Below the pieces are notes generated by a model, which saw only the letters and a list, made by a program, of their open reading frames with translations, was not told the DNA's origin and did no database searches. Below, piece by piece: positions 11,225 through 22,050 of a DNA stretch of 30,870 bases. A program made the position numbers and the translations under genes. Each line of letters starts with the position of its first letter. Within the stretch, counting starts at the first letter, position 1. The DNA is from Monoraphidium neglectum. Its lineage: Eukaryota > Chlorophyta > Chlorophyceae > Sphaeropleales > Selenastraceae. The stretch spans positions 1 through 30,870 of the forward strand of contig NW_014013566.1 in assembly GCF_000611645.1 (NCBI RefSeq), in the 5' to 3' direction.

Positions 11225-13925
11225 ATGAAGCTGTACACCAACCCCCTGTCGCGAGGGCAGATCGTGAGCTGTAAGTCGACATTCGTTCGAAGCGAGACTC
11301 GCAGGGCAACACGTGCATTTGAGCAACATGAGATGCTTGAGATGTTGCCGTAGTCTTGGCACACCGTGCATCGCCGCCGCTGATGCTGTTTTGCATGTGA
11401 CCTTGAATGCGGATCTGGGCAGCGGCACGCCCGCGCGCCATGCGCTCAAGCCCACGCCCCCGCAGGACGCGATATCGCTCTTTCCTGACACTTGATCGGC
11501 ATGCATGTCTGCCACCTCTGGTCATGCGCCCCGCACAGCCGCACAAACTGCTGTGCCCAGCCGACAGCAAGTCATCATTTACACCTCTCAGCCCACCCCC
11601 ACAGCTATCGGACCTGCACCTTCCCCCTCCGCACCACTCACTAGAAAAACCGTTGTACCCTTATCTGACAATGCAGCCAAATCGTGCTCTCGCTCACCCT
11701 CCGCAAGCATTACAACAGCAACCACGCCCAAACTCACCCGCTCGCTCTGTGCTGAGTCAGCCTTACGAGGGCTCATCACCCCGCAACCTCCCAATAACAC
11801 CAACCCCGCTCCCCCTCCCCCCCCCTTCAGGGTACCTCCTTGAGCTGGGTGTGCAGGCGGAGGAGGTGATCCTGGACTTCAAGGCAGGGGAGCAGAAGGC
11901 GCCTGGGTATACCGACAAGTTCCCGTTTGGACAGGTAGGGCATACGGCACGTGGACGAGGTGTGATGTTGGCTGATACCTTGCTGCCTGGGCCAGAGACG
12001 AAACTTCTTTAGCTGTACACGGCTAGTGTTCTCAACAGTCTCGCATGTAAACGCGTCCACCCTCCTCCCATGCCGAAGTTGCTGCTGCTTGCTTATGACG
12101 TACTCATCATCTTCCACCCATCCTGCACCAACAATCCTTAGGTGCCGGCCCTGGAGGATGGGGACCTGCGCCTGGTAGGTGGCCTGCAGCTGTCCTTGCC
12201 AAATGGCTTGCCAAACCGCCAGCTCATACAGCTTGATGTATAGCCCATAACAACATGGAAAATGCGCTGCCAAGCCGCAAACGTCACAATGGGGTGTGCC
12301 TCCTGCGCACAAGCTAGTTGTGCCCGAATCTGGGCCATAATTGTCTTCTTCCTAGTGCTTCCTGCCTGCGCGGGCATTTTGTGCCCCCTTGTGTGATGCC
12401 CATCCGCCCTCCTTCCGTGGCAACACACCTACATCAGCCAAAATAAACCCCCCTCACCCTCCAACGGCTCACCGCAGTTTGAGAGCGGCGCCATCCTGCT
12501 GTACCTGGCGGAGCGCTTCCCCGAGGCCTCGGGCGTGACCACCACGGAGCAGCGCGCTCTGGCGGCGCAGTGGGTGCTGTTCGCCAACGCAACGCTCTCG
12601 CCCGCAGTCTTCCTCGAATCGCAGAGGTGAGGCCGGGTTCAGGGGCGGGTGGTGGCCGCAGCAGCATACTGGTGGCCGGCACTTGGTTGAGGAGGCAGTC
12701 AAGGCCTGATCGGCCCAAGAGTCTGTGAATTGACCAGCCAGGCCACTCTTAAACCGTGCTGCACACACACCATGACGTCCCCCTATCCTCACCAGGGAAA
12801 CGCAAATGCCCAAGGTGCTTGGCCCTCTGGACAAGGTGCTGGCCGGGAGGGACTACCTGGAGGGCGGCAAGTTTGGCGTGGCGGACGTGGCCGTCAGGTG
12901 AGGCCAGCGACGTTCAGTGCTCCTCTTTAAACTCACTCTGCAAACAATGCAAACGGGAAGCGAAACAAGCTTTGTGTTTTGATGTACATCCTTACACGGG
13001 GCGTGCGCCTGGGCGCTGGCCTCTGGCAGGCAGCGCCCACCCTCCTGCGCACGGTTTGCCCTGGAGCCCTTGGATATCCCTGTCTGGACTGCGCACTCCG
13101 CAGCACATTGCTGCTGCAACCCCACGCGCCGCCTTCCTTTGTCTGGGCCTCACACCCTCCCCTCATGTTGCGCCGCGTCCTCGACCCTGCATCCTTGTGC
13201 TCGTGCACCATCCAGCACCTGCCTGGGCTACATCCAAAGTGAGATCCCAGCCCCACACCGACGCCTTTCGGCGCGGCCCCACTGGCAGTCCTGCCTTGAG
13301 CCACATGCGTGTGCGCCCTACCCAGCAGCAACCTGCCCAAATGCCCCTGCCGGCGACTGCCTCCGGCCCCCCCTGCCTCAGCCCACCGACGCACTCCTCC
13401 CGCCGTGCACCCACCTCGTCCCCTTTCAGTGTTCCTGCCCCACATGGACCTGTCAACATGGCCGAACGTGGTCGCGTACATCGACAGGTGGGCCCAACAG
13501 CGGACCGGGCGCGCCCCCAAATGACATGTTGATGCGCATTGTCATGACCAGCAAGTCACCTAGTCCGGCGTTAGATGTCGCATGTAAGCGCGGCTTGCCG
13601 CGTTGGTTGACGGTTTTTGTGCCTTGCGCGAGCTTCCGGCGCCCATCCCATCGGCGCTGGCCGCTCTGGACAAAAGCAGTCGATCGCCTCAATCCTCCGC
13701 CGTTGTGCCCTGATGGCGGCCGGGCCCTGCGCGGCCTGCTTCCCGGCGGCATCCGATATCCGACCCTGTTGCACTGGGTCTTCAAGCAGCTTCACCTCAG
13801 TCATCAACCTCATACAACTCCTCAGGATCTCCGAGCGCCCGTCGTACAAGGCTACATTCGGCTCGCCCGAGGTGATGAACATGGCCAAGGAGATGACTGA
13901 GAAGAAGGCGGCGGCCAAGGAGTGA
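11225..13925 (+). CDS. Glutathione S-transferase, tandem copy 1 (204 aa, 8 exons)
   Basis: Predicted soluble enzyme that conjugates or reduces substrates using glutathione (family knowledge). Exons: 11225-11270, 11831-11934, 12142-12174, 12478-12626, 12796-12897, 13216-13238, 13430-13487, 13826-13925 (TGA). All phases agree, giving 204 residues, a normal GST length. The start codon precedes MKLYTNPLSRG, the first strand of the thioredoxin-like fold; Ser9 is the likely catalytic position. VPALEDGDLRL gives the cis-Pro loop, and FESGAILLYLAERFPEA gives the Glu-Ser glutathione contact. The C-terminal helical domain contains GGKFGVADVAV and WPNVVAYIDRISERP. The tail is rich in Lys, Ala and Glu. 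Exon 6 has only 23 bases. The GST class is not assigned. Copy 2 lies 1.8 kb downstream in the same orientation. Confidence 0.92.
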
Positions 13926-15731
13926 TCTAAAAAACCATATAGCGTCGAGTTTCACAGCTTTGGTCAGCATGCTGATCCGGTTTGCCAGTTTTGAGAGGCC
14001 ATGCAGTGGCTTGTGTAGGCATCACCAGCAACCGACTGTGCGCCCCGCCCTCATCGTTGCCCGCATTTTGCATGCGAGCTGCACACTGCTGTTGGAGAAG
14101 TGTCACGGCACACTTCACATTTGCGCTGCCTTTTTCACTTGTGGCAGTAGAACTCTGGTTGCTTGGACGATGTTGCATCATTGAGGCGAGATGCGCCCAA
14201 ATCTAGGTATATGGTGTCATTTGCTCACAGCTCTGGCCAAGCACATTGGAGCGGCCTAACACACAAGCACGCACCTAGAAATGGTTACAATTTGTGACAG
14301 TGCTTGGTATCATGGCTCTGCTTCACGCCAGCCATAGGCGACTCGCATTTGCCCCAGCCATCATCACTGCCCAAGCTACAGCCTCTCGCACGTGCCGGGT
14401 GCCATCCCAGGGCATAGCAGACCAGAACGGCCAGCAGGGCAATCCCTGCAGCCGCACGCTAGCGGCACCAGAGTGTGCAACGGCAAGGCAGGCCCCATAC
14501 AGGTGTATAAAAGCGCCCTTTTACTGTTGTCCCATCAACCATTTCAAAGAGCTGGTGCCATCTGCTGGCGTGCATGACCCATATTCGTGATGCAGCTTCT
14601 TGTTGGGTTGGTTGCTGCACAGCTTGATTGATGCACAACGATCCAGGATGCAAACCTGCACAATCACTGATGGCATGAGCATCCGCAGGGTTTGCTGTTT
14701 GTTGACGAGTACATCCCTGCACTGTCGACCTGGACTCACCTAGCAGGCCTACTTTGGCCTGCCAGCAGCAACATTATTGCTCGACATCAACGAACGCGAT
14801 GGAAAGCTGGGAGCTGCTGTCGCATCTGCGAAGTCATCAAGTAGGGCAAGTGGCCGCGTCTTGCACGGTCAGTGCCATGAAACTGTGGTGTATTTTTTTG
14901 TAGCAGCAACACCTCACAAATGCACGCACTGCAGCAGGCATGCAGACATGCATTCATTCCCTCAAGCATGGACGGGTGCATGGCACGCACGGGTCAGCAG
15001 TGTGCTGACGGGCTGGCATACATGAGGCACCAGCAACAGACAAAGCGCCACAGGTGGGGTTTCTCAGCACATGCGCAGCCGTGATGCGTCTCTTGTGAGA
15101 GCAGTCAGGCTTGAACCTTTCCCCTGGTTGGTGCACCGCATGCCGATAACAATCAGGGACGGGCTGGCTGGCCATTCCAAGGTCTACTGCACATCATCAT
15201 CTCAGTGTTTGTACGCGCTTGGCAGTGGCTGCTGACGGATGAAGCCGCCAACCACCCGGTGACTGCGCACTTCCCGCGACACAGGGGCACCTGTGCTTTT
15301 TGAAGGGCTGGGGGCGCACCCTCCCAACACAAAACATTCACAATCATCTCAGCTCTGCATCACGCAATCCGAGCGTATGAAACGCTTGCAGCACAGCAGA
15401 GTGCTGTACTTCAAGCTCTCTGGTGCGAGGCGCTGGCGGATGCACCCTCCCCACTCTGGTGTATGAGATGATGACACCCGATCGGCTCGCAGTAAATCAG
15501 ACACACCAGCGGTTCAACCTCTTCACCGTAGCTGTTCCCAGTACAAACCTGTAAGATGTTATCGCACAATGTCTTTCAATTGTACACCCGCCCAGCCAAC
15601 AGCGCTTGTTGCATACCTCTGACTCACAGCACGCACAGCACCGGGGCCATGCTCATGCACCTGCCTTGACCCCCCGCAGAGGCAAGCTAGCTGAATAGTC
15701 GCGCACGGTGTCCTTGATTACCAACAGAGCC
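13926..15731. other. Intergenic gap between the tandem GST genes
   Basis: No supported gene. Open frames here are short, lack recognisable domains and have no consistent splice partners. It contains a TATAAAAG at 14506-14513, over 1.2 kb from the next start codon, and a small CAGGCC/GGCCTG inverted repeat near 14743-14761. The last 150 bases match the region upstream of GST copy 1. Confidence 0.6.
15580..15731 (+). promoter_or_regulatory. Duplicated upstream/5'-UTR region of GST copy 2
   Basis: Shares ordered blocks with 11085-11224 (CAATTGTACACCCGCCCAGCC, CACAGCACGCACAGCACCGG, CGCACGGTGTCC), with an internal stretch of divergence. Conservation between the paralogs suggests the shared blocks belong to the promoter or 5' UTR, though recent duplication alone could explain it. 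Confidence 0.45.
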
Positions 15732-18181
15732 ATGAAGCTGTACACGAACCCCGCGTCGCGCGGGCAGATCGTGAGCTGTGAGTTGATGTCGAAGCGACGC
15801 TCGTGGTCTGGCATGAGCGGATATTCAACGCGAAGGATCAGTTGTGCTGTCGTAGCCGCACCACCTGGTGCTTCACCGCTGCTGATGCCGATCATTGCTC
15901 GCGCCGCCAGCAGCGGGGCTGTGCAGTCACTTGCACGGTGCAAGTGGCCTTTGCCTTGGGCTTGCCGTGCGCTCAAGCCCACGCCAATGGATCAATAATG
16001 AAATATGACATTGACACTCCGCCAACCCTCATTCCCCCTTCCTCCCCCTCCCCCCCCCTTCAGGGTACCTCCATGAGCTGGGTGTGCAAGCGGAGGAGGT
16101 GATCCTGGACTTCAAGGCCGGGGAGCACAAGGCGCCAGGGTACACCGACAAGTTCCCCTTTGGACTGGTAGGGCACACGTGGACGAGGTGTGATGTTGGC
16201 CGACACCTTGCTGCCTGGGCCAGAAGCAAACTCCTTCAGCTGTGCGTGCCTTGATGGCACACGACAAGAGGCTGGAAGTACCCGTGCCCTGATAACGATT
16301 ATAAAGATGCCCGTAACCGCTGAACATTTCAACACCTGCGAATGCATCGTGCCGCCAATTCACATACAGGTTCCGTCTATCGAGGATGGAGACCTGCGCC
16401 TGGTGGGTGGGGCGCGCTGCGCTGAGCCGCCTCTGTGATGACAATCTGCACTGCTGTTGGCTCTGTCAGCTTCGTTATCTGCACGCCGTTTCTTGGATGG
16501 TGCATGCGACGCCAGGCCGCCCGTGACAGGGATACCTGTCGTGCCTTGTGCTCCTGCTTTGCACAGGCCATTTGGTGCGCAACCCTATCCAAGGCCATGC
16601 AGGTCCCCTCCCTCATACCGCCTGCCCTCCCCGCTCCGCTGTCTGGTCCGCCTCCGCCATCTTTTGATGGCAACACACGACAGCCAAGCGCCCGCATGAA
16701 CTTATTGCCCACCGCAGTTTGAGAGCGGCGCCATCCTGCTGTACCTGGCAGAGCGCTTCCCCGAGGCCTCGGGCGTGACCACCACGGAGCAGCGCGCGCT
16801 GGCGGCGCAGTGGGTGCTGTTCGCCAACGCGACGCTGGCGCCCGTAATGTTCATCGAGTCGGTCAGGTGAGGCAGGGTCTAGGCACACGTGTACGGATGA
16901 TGGGCCGCAGCACTGTTTGGTTGGCAGTCACCCATCCAACAGGTCTCACCCTGATCAGCCCAAGTGTCTGTCATCTCCTGCAGCCCTTCCAATCTCGAAT
17001 ATCTCCTAAACACACATCCCTTACCCCAGGGACACCACATTGCCCAAGGTGTTTTCCCCCCTGGACAAGGTCTTGGCTGACAGGGAATATCTTGAGGGTG
17101 GGAAGTTCAGCGTGGCGGATCTTGCGGTTGGGTGAGTCGAGTGATGTTCAAGGCTCATCACACTCCATGCGCCATTCCTGTGTGTGAATACAACGACGCA
17201 TGGGGCTTTTGTGAGGCATCCGCCCTTGTGCGTGGGGCGTGCGCACAGGCGCCAACCTCGGGCTCGCCGCGCCTGCGGGCCCCCCCTGCATTTGTTTCTT
17301 CTTGGAGCCATTTCAAACCTCGGCCTGAACTGGGTGCCCCTCCACACGTTACTGCTGCGATTTTGCTCGGCGCACGCATGCCTGCTCTTTCACACACTCT
17401 CTATCACCCGCATTTTCACCTCATTGCAACCTCCCCATGTACCCATCTTCTTGTGCCGCCCCAGGGCCTACCTGACCTACATGCCCAGTGAGACCAATGG
17501 CCCACGCAAGCTGCCCTGCACCACACCCGCGAGTGGCGATCGCGTGCCCTGCCCAACAGCCAACTGCCCGCAGCCCTGAGCGTTTTCCGCCTCGCTCCAC
17601 CCCTTCCATACCCCCACCTTACAAACCTGTACGCCGCCGCGCCACCCACCTCGTGCCTCGTGCCACGCATCTAACTCGTGCCTGTTCAGTGTTTCTGCCG
17701 CAAGTGGACCTTTCGCCCTGGCCAAACGTGGTCGCGTACATCAACAGGTGGCCCCACAAGGGTGCTGCCAGCCCGGGGTGACATGCACATGAACATATGC
17801 ATGAGACGCAAGCCACCATGGCCCACGCAAGCGTCTGCAAACGCGGCCGGCTGCGTTTGCGCGCGGTCTCCTTGTCTCTTGTGAGCCCGGGGCGCCGGCC
17901 GCCATGCATTGAAGCAGTCCATGGCCTCACGCCTCGTGAGGAGTGGGACGAAAGAGCTGATAAGTGTTTCCGCTCTATCAACGGCCTGCGCCCATGCTGT
18001 GACAACCTCGTTCCACTGGCCCTCCTGGCGGTCCTGCCTCGCTTGGCAACCACTACCCCGTCAAATCGCTAGGATCTCTGAGCGCCCGTCTTTCAAGGCA
18101 ACGTCGGGCTCGCCCGAGGTGACGAACATGGCCAAGGAGATGGCTGAGAAGAGGGCGGCGGCGGCGGCGGCCAAGGAGTGA
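15732..18181 (+). CDS. Glutathione S-transferase, tandem copy 2 (207 aa, 8 exons)
   Basis: Paralog of the GST at 11225-13925. Exons: 15732-15777, 16064-16167, 16370-16402, 16718-16866, 17030-17131, 17465-17487, 17690-17747, 18073-18181 (TGA). Each exon has the same length and phase as its partner except the last, which carries three extra Ala codons. The N-terminus is MKLYTNPASRG, the cis-Pro loop reads VPSIEDGDLRL, and the Glu-Ser glutathione contact is intact. By eye the two proteins are about 83% identical. Differences cluster in exons 5 and 6 and the end of exon 4, in the helical domain that shapes the hydrophobic substrate site, so substrate range may have diverged (inference). No frameshift or lost splice site was seen; both copies look functional. 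Confidence 0.92.
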
Positions 18182-19707
18182 CCTGTGCGCACGCAGCCTC
18201 GTACCTGCTTGCTGCTTGGCGTTCCAAGAGGCCGGCCAGTGAGTTGTCAAGAACATTGTTGTCGAAGCAATCAACCCCCTTTTTGTTGGCCGCGTGCTGA
18301 GTAGTATTGCTGGCATGATAGACTGCTTACCTCAATATGTTGTTGCATTTCAAAGGGGTTAGAACACCACATGAGTGTCGAGTGTCAGAGCATCACTGTT
18401 GTATTACATAGCTCCATCCATGCGTTCTGCAACCACCCAACACCACACGGGCTTATACAAGGTACCAGTAATGTTCGTGGTGAGCCTTCTCATCACAGTT
18501 CAATGCAACATGCATTTGGGGCCTCAGCAACACCCATGCAAGCATCTTTCAGAAACACACGCGCTTAACAAGAAAAGAGGGCTGTTGATGCAGGTACCTG
18601 GCGCACATGAGAAGTGTTTGGCTGAGCCGGCATACAGGCTGCACCAGCACCACACAGTGAACTGCATGTGCGATTGCCTTAGGGTGAGAGCAGTTGTGGC
18701 AGGTGCGATCACCTCTTGTGAATGATGGATACTTCAACGTGCATGGCGCCCGTCCAAGCCAGGCGGCTGGCGCAAGCGTTTTGACTCTGATGAATTTGCA
18801 GGCAGGTCGCCCAAACAGGGCAGCAGCAAATGCGGGAGCAGGCAGGGTAAGAGGCGTGCCAGCAGGGCACACGCGTTGCCAGCAATGGCTCTGTACATAC
18901 GCAAGAAAGACTTGGAAGGAGGACACTGTTTGCGGCGACAGGGGACGATGACGTGGCAGGATTGGAGACCAACCGGGCACGAATCATGTGGGCAAGCAAA
19001 ATTAGGGAGCTACAACGCCAGAGAAAGCAAGCAGTCGAGAGCGATCCAGCAAGGAGTGTGTAGCGCATGCAATTGTGGGGCCCCAGCGCATTGTGCGCCA
19101 GCGAAGTGCTGAGCAGGCCGTGTGATAAATCTTCTTCAAATTGCAAAGCATGAGGTGGTGCGCCGTGGTGCGATTTTGTTTGTTTGTGTGTTGGTGTGTG
19201 ATGTGGGAGTCGTTGAACAAACTCTTGCAGGCTTGCGAGAGCACAGCACTCCGTCAACTCACTGAACCATGATGTACACCCACATGGCCCCGCTTCGAAT
19301 GGGCCGGTGGCCTGGGCAACACAGGCGTGGCGCACGAGTTGGGTGGTACATGCCGCCATCGGCATTTATAGGTGACAGGTTCAGAAAGCATGATTTCCCA
19401 TGAACGCGCAAGCGAACTTGCAAAACCCCATGAACGCACCAGCTAGCTTGCAAAAAACCATGAACGCACCAGCTCCCGAAACCCCATGAAAGCACCAGCT
19501 CGCAACAGTTGTGAGCAGGGAACGAAGGTTGGCAGAGAAACTAAGGCCGTATCATCATCAGGCACGAGGGTGTACGTAGGGAAGTTGCTTCCAAAAAGTT
19601 GTGCGCCTCAGCCAGGCCCCCAGGTGCACTCGCGGGAGTTCGCTGGCATAACGGTATCAGCAGCCTTCATAACTTAGTATCAGCCAATCACCAGGGAACT
19701 TCAGCGC
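18182..19707. other. Intergenic gap between convergent GST copy 2 and the PKS gene
   Basis: No gene supported on either strand. It should hold the 3' UTRs of both flanking genes, but I could not place a convincing TGTAA signal for either. A 24-31 bp minisatellite lies at 19397-19506. Confidence 0.6.
19397..19506. repeat. Minisatellite, four imperfect copies of 24-31 bp
   Basis: Copies begin near 19397, 19427, 19457 and 19483, each with the core CCATGAACGCACCAGCT or a close variant. The first two also share CTTGCAAAA. It lies about 200 bases beyond the PKS stop codon, so probably in its 3' UTR or just past it. Confidence 0.88.
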
Positions 19708-20466
19708 TCAGGCGGTGCCGTTGCCATCTTCTGCTGGCCCTGCCCCTGCAAACGCGGCTGCGGCCGCCACCACCTCCACCACGGTGTCCAGGGCCTCAGA
19801 GTCCAGCCCCGCCCCAAGCGTCACGCGCAGCCCGCCCGCGCCGCGGGCCGCCATGGGGAACAGAACAGGGTGCACGTACACGCCCCCCTCGAACGCCGCC
19901 CTCCACGCCGCCATCGCGTCGCCGTCGCCGCCTTTGCCGGCAACGACATGCAGCAGCGGCCCCCCGCGCTCCGCCACGCTGCAGCCGCGCGCACGCAGGC
20001 GCGCGCGCGCGGCCGCGACGTTGCGCTCCAGCGCGGCGACGCGCCAGGGCTCGGCGCGCAGCACGCGCAGCGCGGCCAGCGCGGCGGCGGCGGTGCTGGT
20101 GGCGAGCGATGCGGTGAATACAAACCCAAAAGCGGAAAGATAGTCGATGAGCGGGCGGCTGGCGACCACGAAGCCGCCCTGGGAGACCAGCGTCTGCAGG
20201 TATGTGTGGGAGCATTTGCAGTTGATGAGGGCATGCATTGGTGTCATGCAAGGTGGCACAAGCTCTGGGGCGGCGTAAGTGGAGGCTGCCCCCTGGCTGT
20301 CCTGTTCAGTGGCGAGCCAAATGGCTGCGCAGCAGGCTGCGCATCAGGATTACAGGCACCGCACCCGTGCGCATCATTGGCACACCGCGGACCTTGGCGC
20401 TTGTCCAAGGCGTACCCGCGCAGCTACCAACGCGAATGCTCCAGGCGGGTGCGGAGTGATGGACAC

Positions 20467-20548
<82 letters not shown>

Positions 20549-22050
20549 GAAAGAAACAAACCCCCTTGTGCGGCTGCACCTTGCTGAAGGTCCCCACGAC
20601 GAGGTCTGCGCACGCGACGTCCGCCACCAGCGACGAGACTGTGCCTAGGCCGTGGGCCACGTCAACGACAAGCAGGCAGCCGTGGGCGTCCGCCAGGCGG
20701 CGGAAGCTGCGGGGAGGGGGACCCGTGATTGGGTGCGCAGGCTCAGGTGGGGCCGTGAGGGCATAGTGTGATGCCAAGTGGCAGTAGAGTGACTTCGCAT
20801 CCAGGCAGCACAGCTGCAGGACCCGATGCAAGCTTAGTTACAAGCACCACCAGGTGCTGGACCAGAGTCTAGCTAGCAGAAGCAGCACATGCAGACGGCA
20901 AAACCCAGTCCAACGGAGGCTGCGCTCGCCGCCTAGTGCCGGCAGCCAAGCAGTGGCGGCCTCTGCTGCGCACCTGGCGACGTCCATGATGCGGCCGTCC
21001 ACGCTGAATACGTACTCTGTCACGATGAGCGCGTCCTCTGCATCGGCCCTGTGCTTCTCCAGCAGCGACTCCAGGTGGGCGGCGTCGCCTGCGGTCGGTT
21101 GTTGGTTGTTGAGTCATTCACCAAGTATTGTTGTGAGGGGTCGGGGTCGGAGGATGGGGGGGTTGTGAGAGTGGGTGTAAATGTCAAGCAAGTCAATAAA
21201 GGGAGAGAGAGCATGGTGAGCGAGGAGGCAGGGTGGAATGAATGCTGCAAGCCGTGCAGGGCGGTGGCAAAAACAGGCCGCTAGAGGTGGGCAGGCGCAC
21301 TGTGGAAAATCACTTTGTCGCTTGCACTGCGCAGCGCTCTTGCGAGACCATGCACCACCTACCGCCCAGGCAAGCAAACCAGCCTCACGAGCAAGCCAGC
21401 GAGGGCACAAGAAGCACGACCATTTGCCGAGCAAGGCACGCACCCGTCCTGAAGCGGACCACGCGCGCGCCCGAAAGCTTGGCGCCCGAAGCCAGCGAGT
21501 CGTGCGCGTGGGCGTCGATGAAAATGATGTCACACGGCTTGGCCAGGCCCTTGAGTGGCGCGGCACACGCCAGCCAGCCTGCGTTGGTTGAAGCAGAGAA
21601 GCGTGTTCTTGATTAGGGCCAGGGGGATTATCACGCGGTTGTCAGAGCGCGTGCGACCAAATGTGCCTATGTGCACGCTTGTGCGAGCATTTGGAGGTTT
21701 ACAGTCTTGCTGGCATGTGCAAGCGCGCGCGGTCATGTGCATTAGCAGCACCCCACATCAACCCGTGGTTTCGCGTGCACCTTGCTATACCCTGAACCCA
21801 CCTGCGGGCAACAGCAGCGCCGCCTCTTTTTCAAAGTAGCCCGCCAGCTCAGCCTCTAGCTCCCGGTGGACAGTCCCCGACCCGCACAGCGCGCGGCTGT
21901 TTGTCAGGCACGACCCGTGCTCGGTCAGCGCGGCGCAGGCCGCGGCGACGACGGCCGGGTGCTGCGACAGTCCGAGGTAGTCCATGGAGCCCGCGTTGAT
22001 GACGGCGCGCTCCTCCCCAGCACGCGTGCGGACCAGGGCCTCGCGGCTGG
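19708..22050 (-). other. Alpha-oxoamine synthase (AOS) domain, PLP-dependent, C-terminal
   Basis: Fold-type I PLP enzyme of the AONS/KBL/ALAS/SPT group, which joins an acyl thioester to an amino acid with loss of CO2 (family knowledge). Seen in order: SMDYLGLSQHP (residue 2394 on), SRALCGSGTVHRELE, GWLACAAPL, IDAHAHDSLASGAKLSGA with the PLP-stacking His, DALIVTEYVFSVDGRIMD, CLLVVDVAHGLG with Asp2554 and His2557, VVGTFSK with the Schiff-base Lys2581, then SQGGFV and a complete small domain to the stop codon. All cofactor-binding residues I can place are present. Which amino acid it uses cannot be read from sequence. PKS or ACP proteins ending in AOS are known in other pathways (prodigiosin PigH, SxtA). 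Confidence 0.92.

Noticed and set aside
11827..12312. Minus-strand frames across the GST genes
   Set aside because: They are antisense to well-supported GST exons and their introns, with no independent motif.
14506..14513. TATAAAAG as a promoter of GST copy 2 or a hidden gene
   Set aside because: It is more than 1.2 kb from the next start codon, and no exon with supportable coding content follows it closely.
11225..18181. GST pair as part of a PKS biosynthetic cluster
   Set aside because: The genes are only neighbours in convergent orientation. GSTs are common and tandem duplicates are frequent, so nothing in the sequence links them to the PKS product.
19708..20193. C-terminal thioesterase or reductase release domain
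   Set aside because: No GxSxG serine hydrolase motif or reductase fold was found after the ACPs; the final exon is the AOS small domain.
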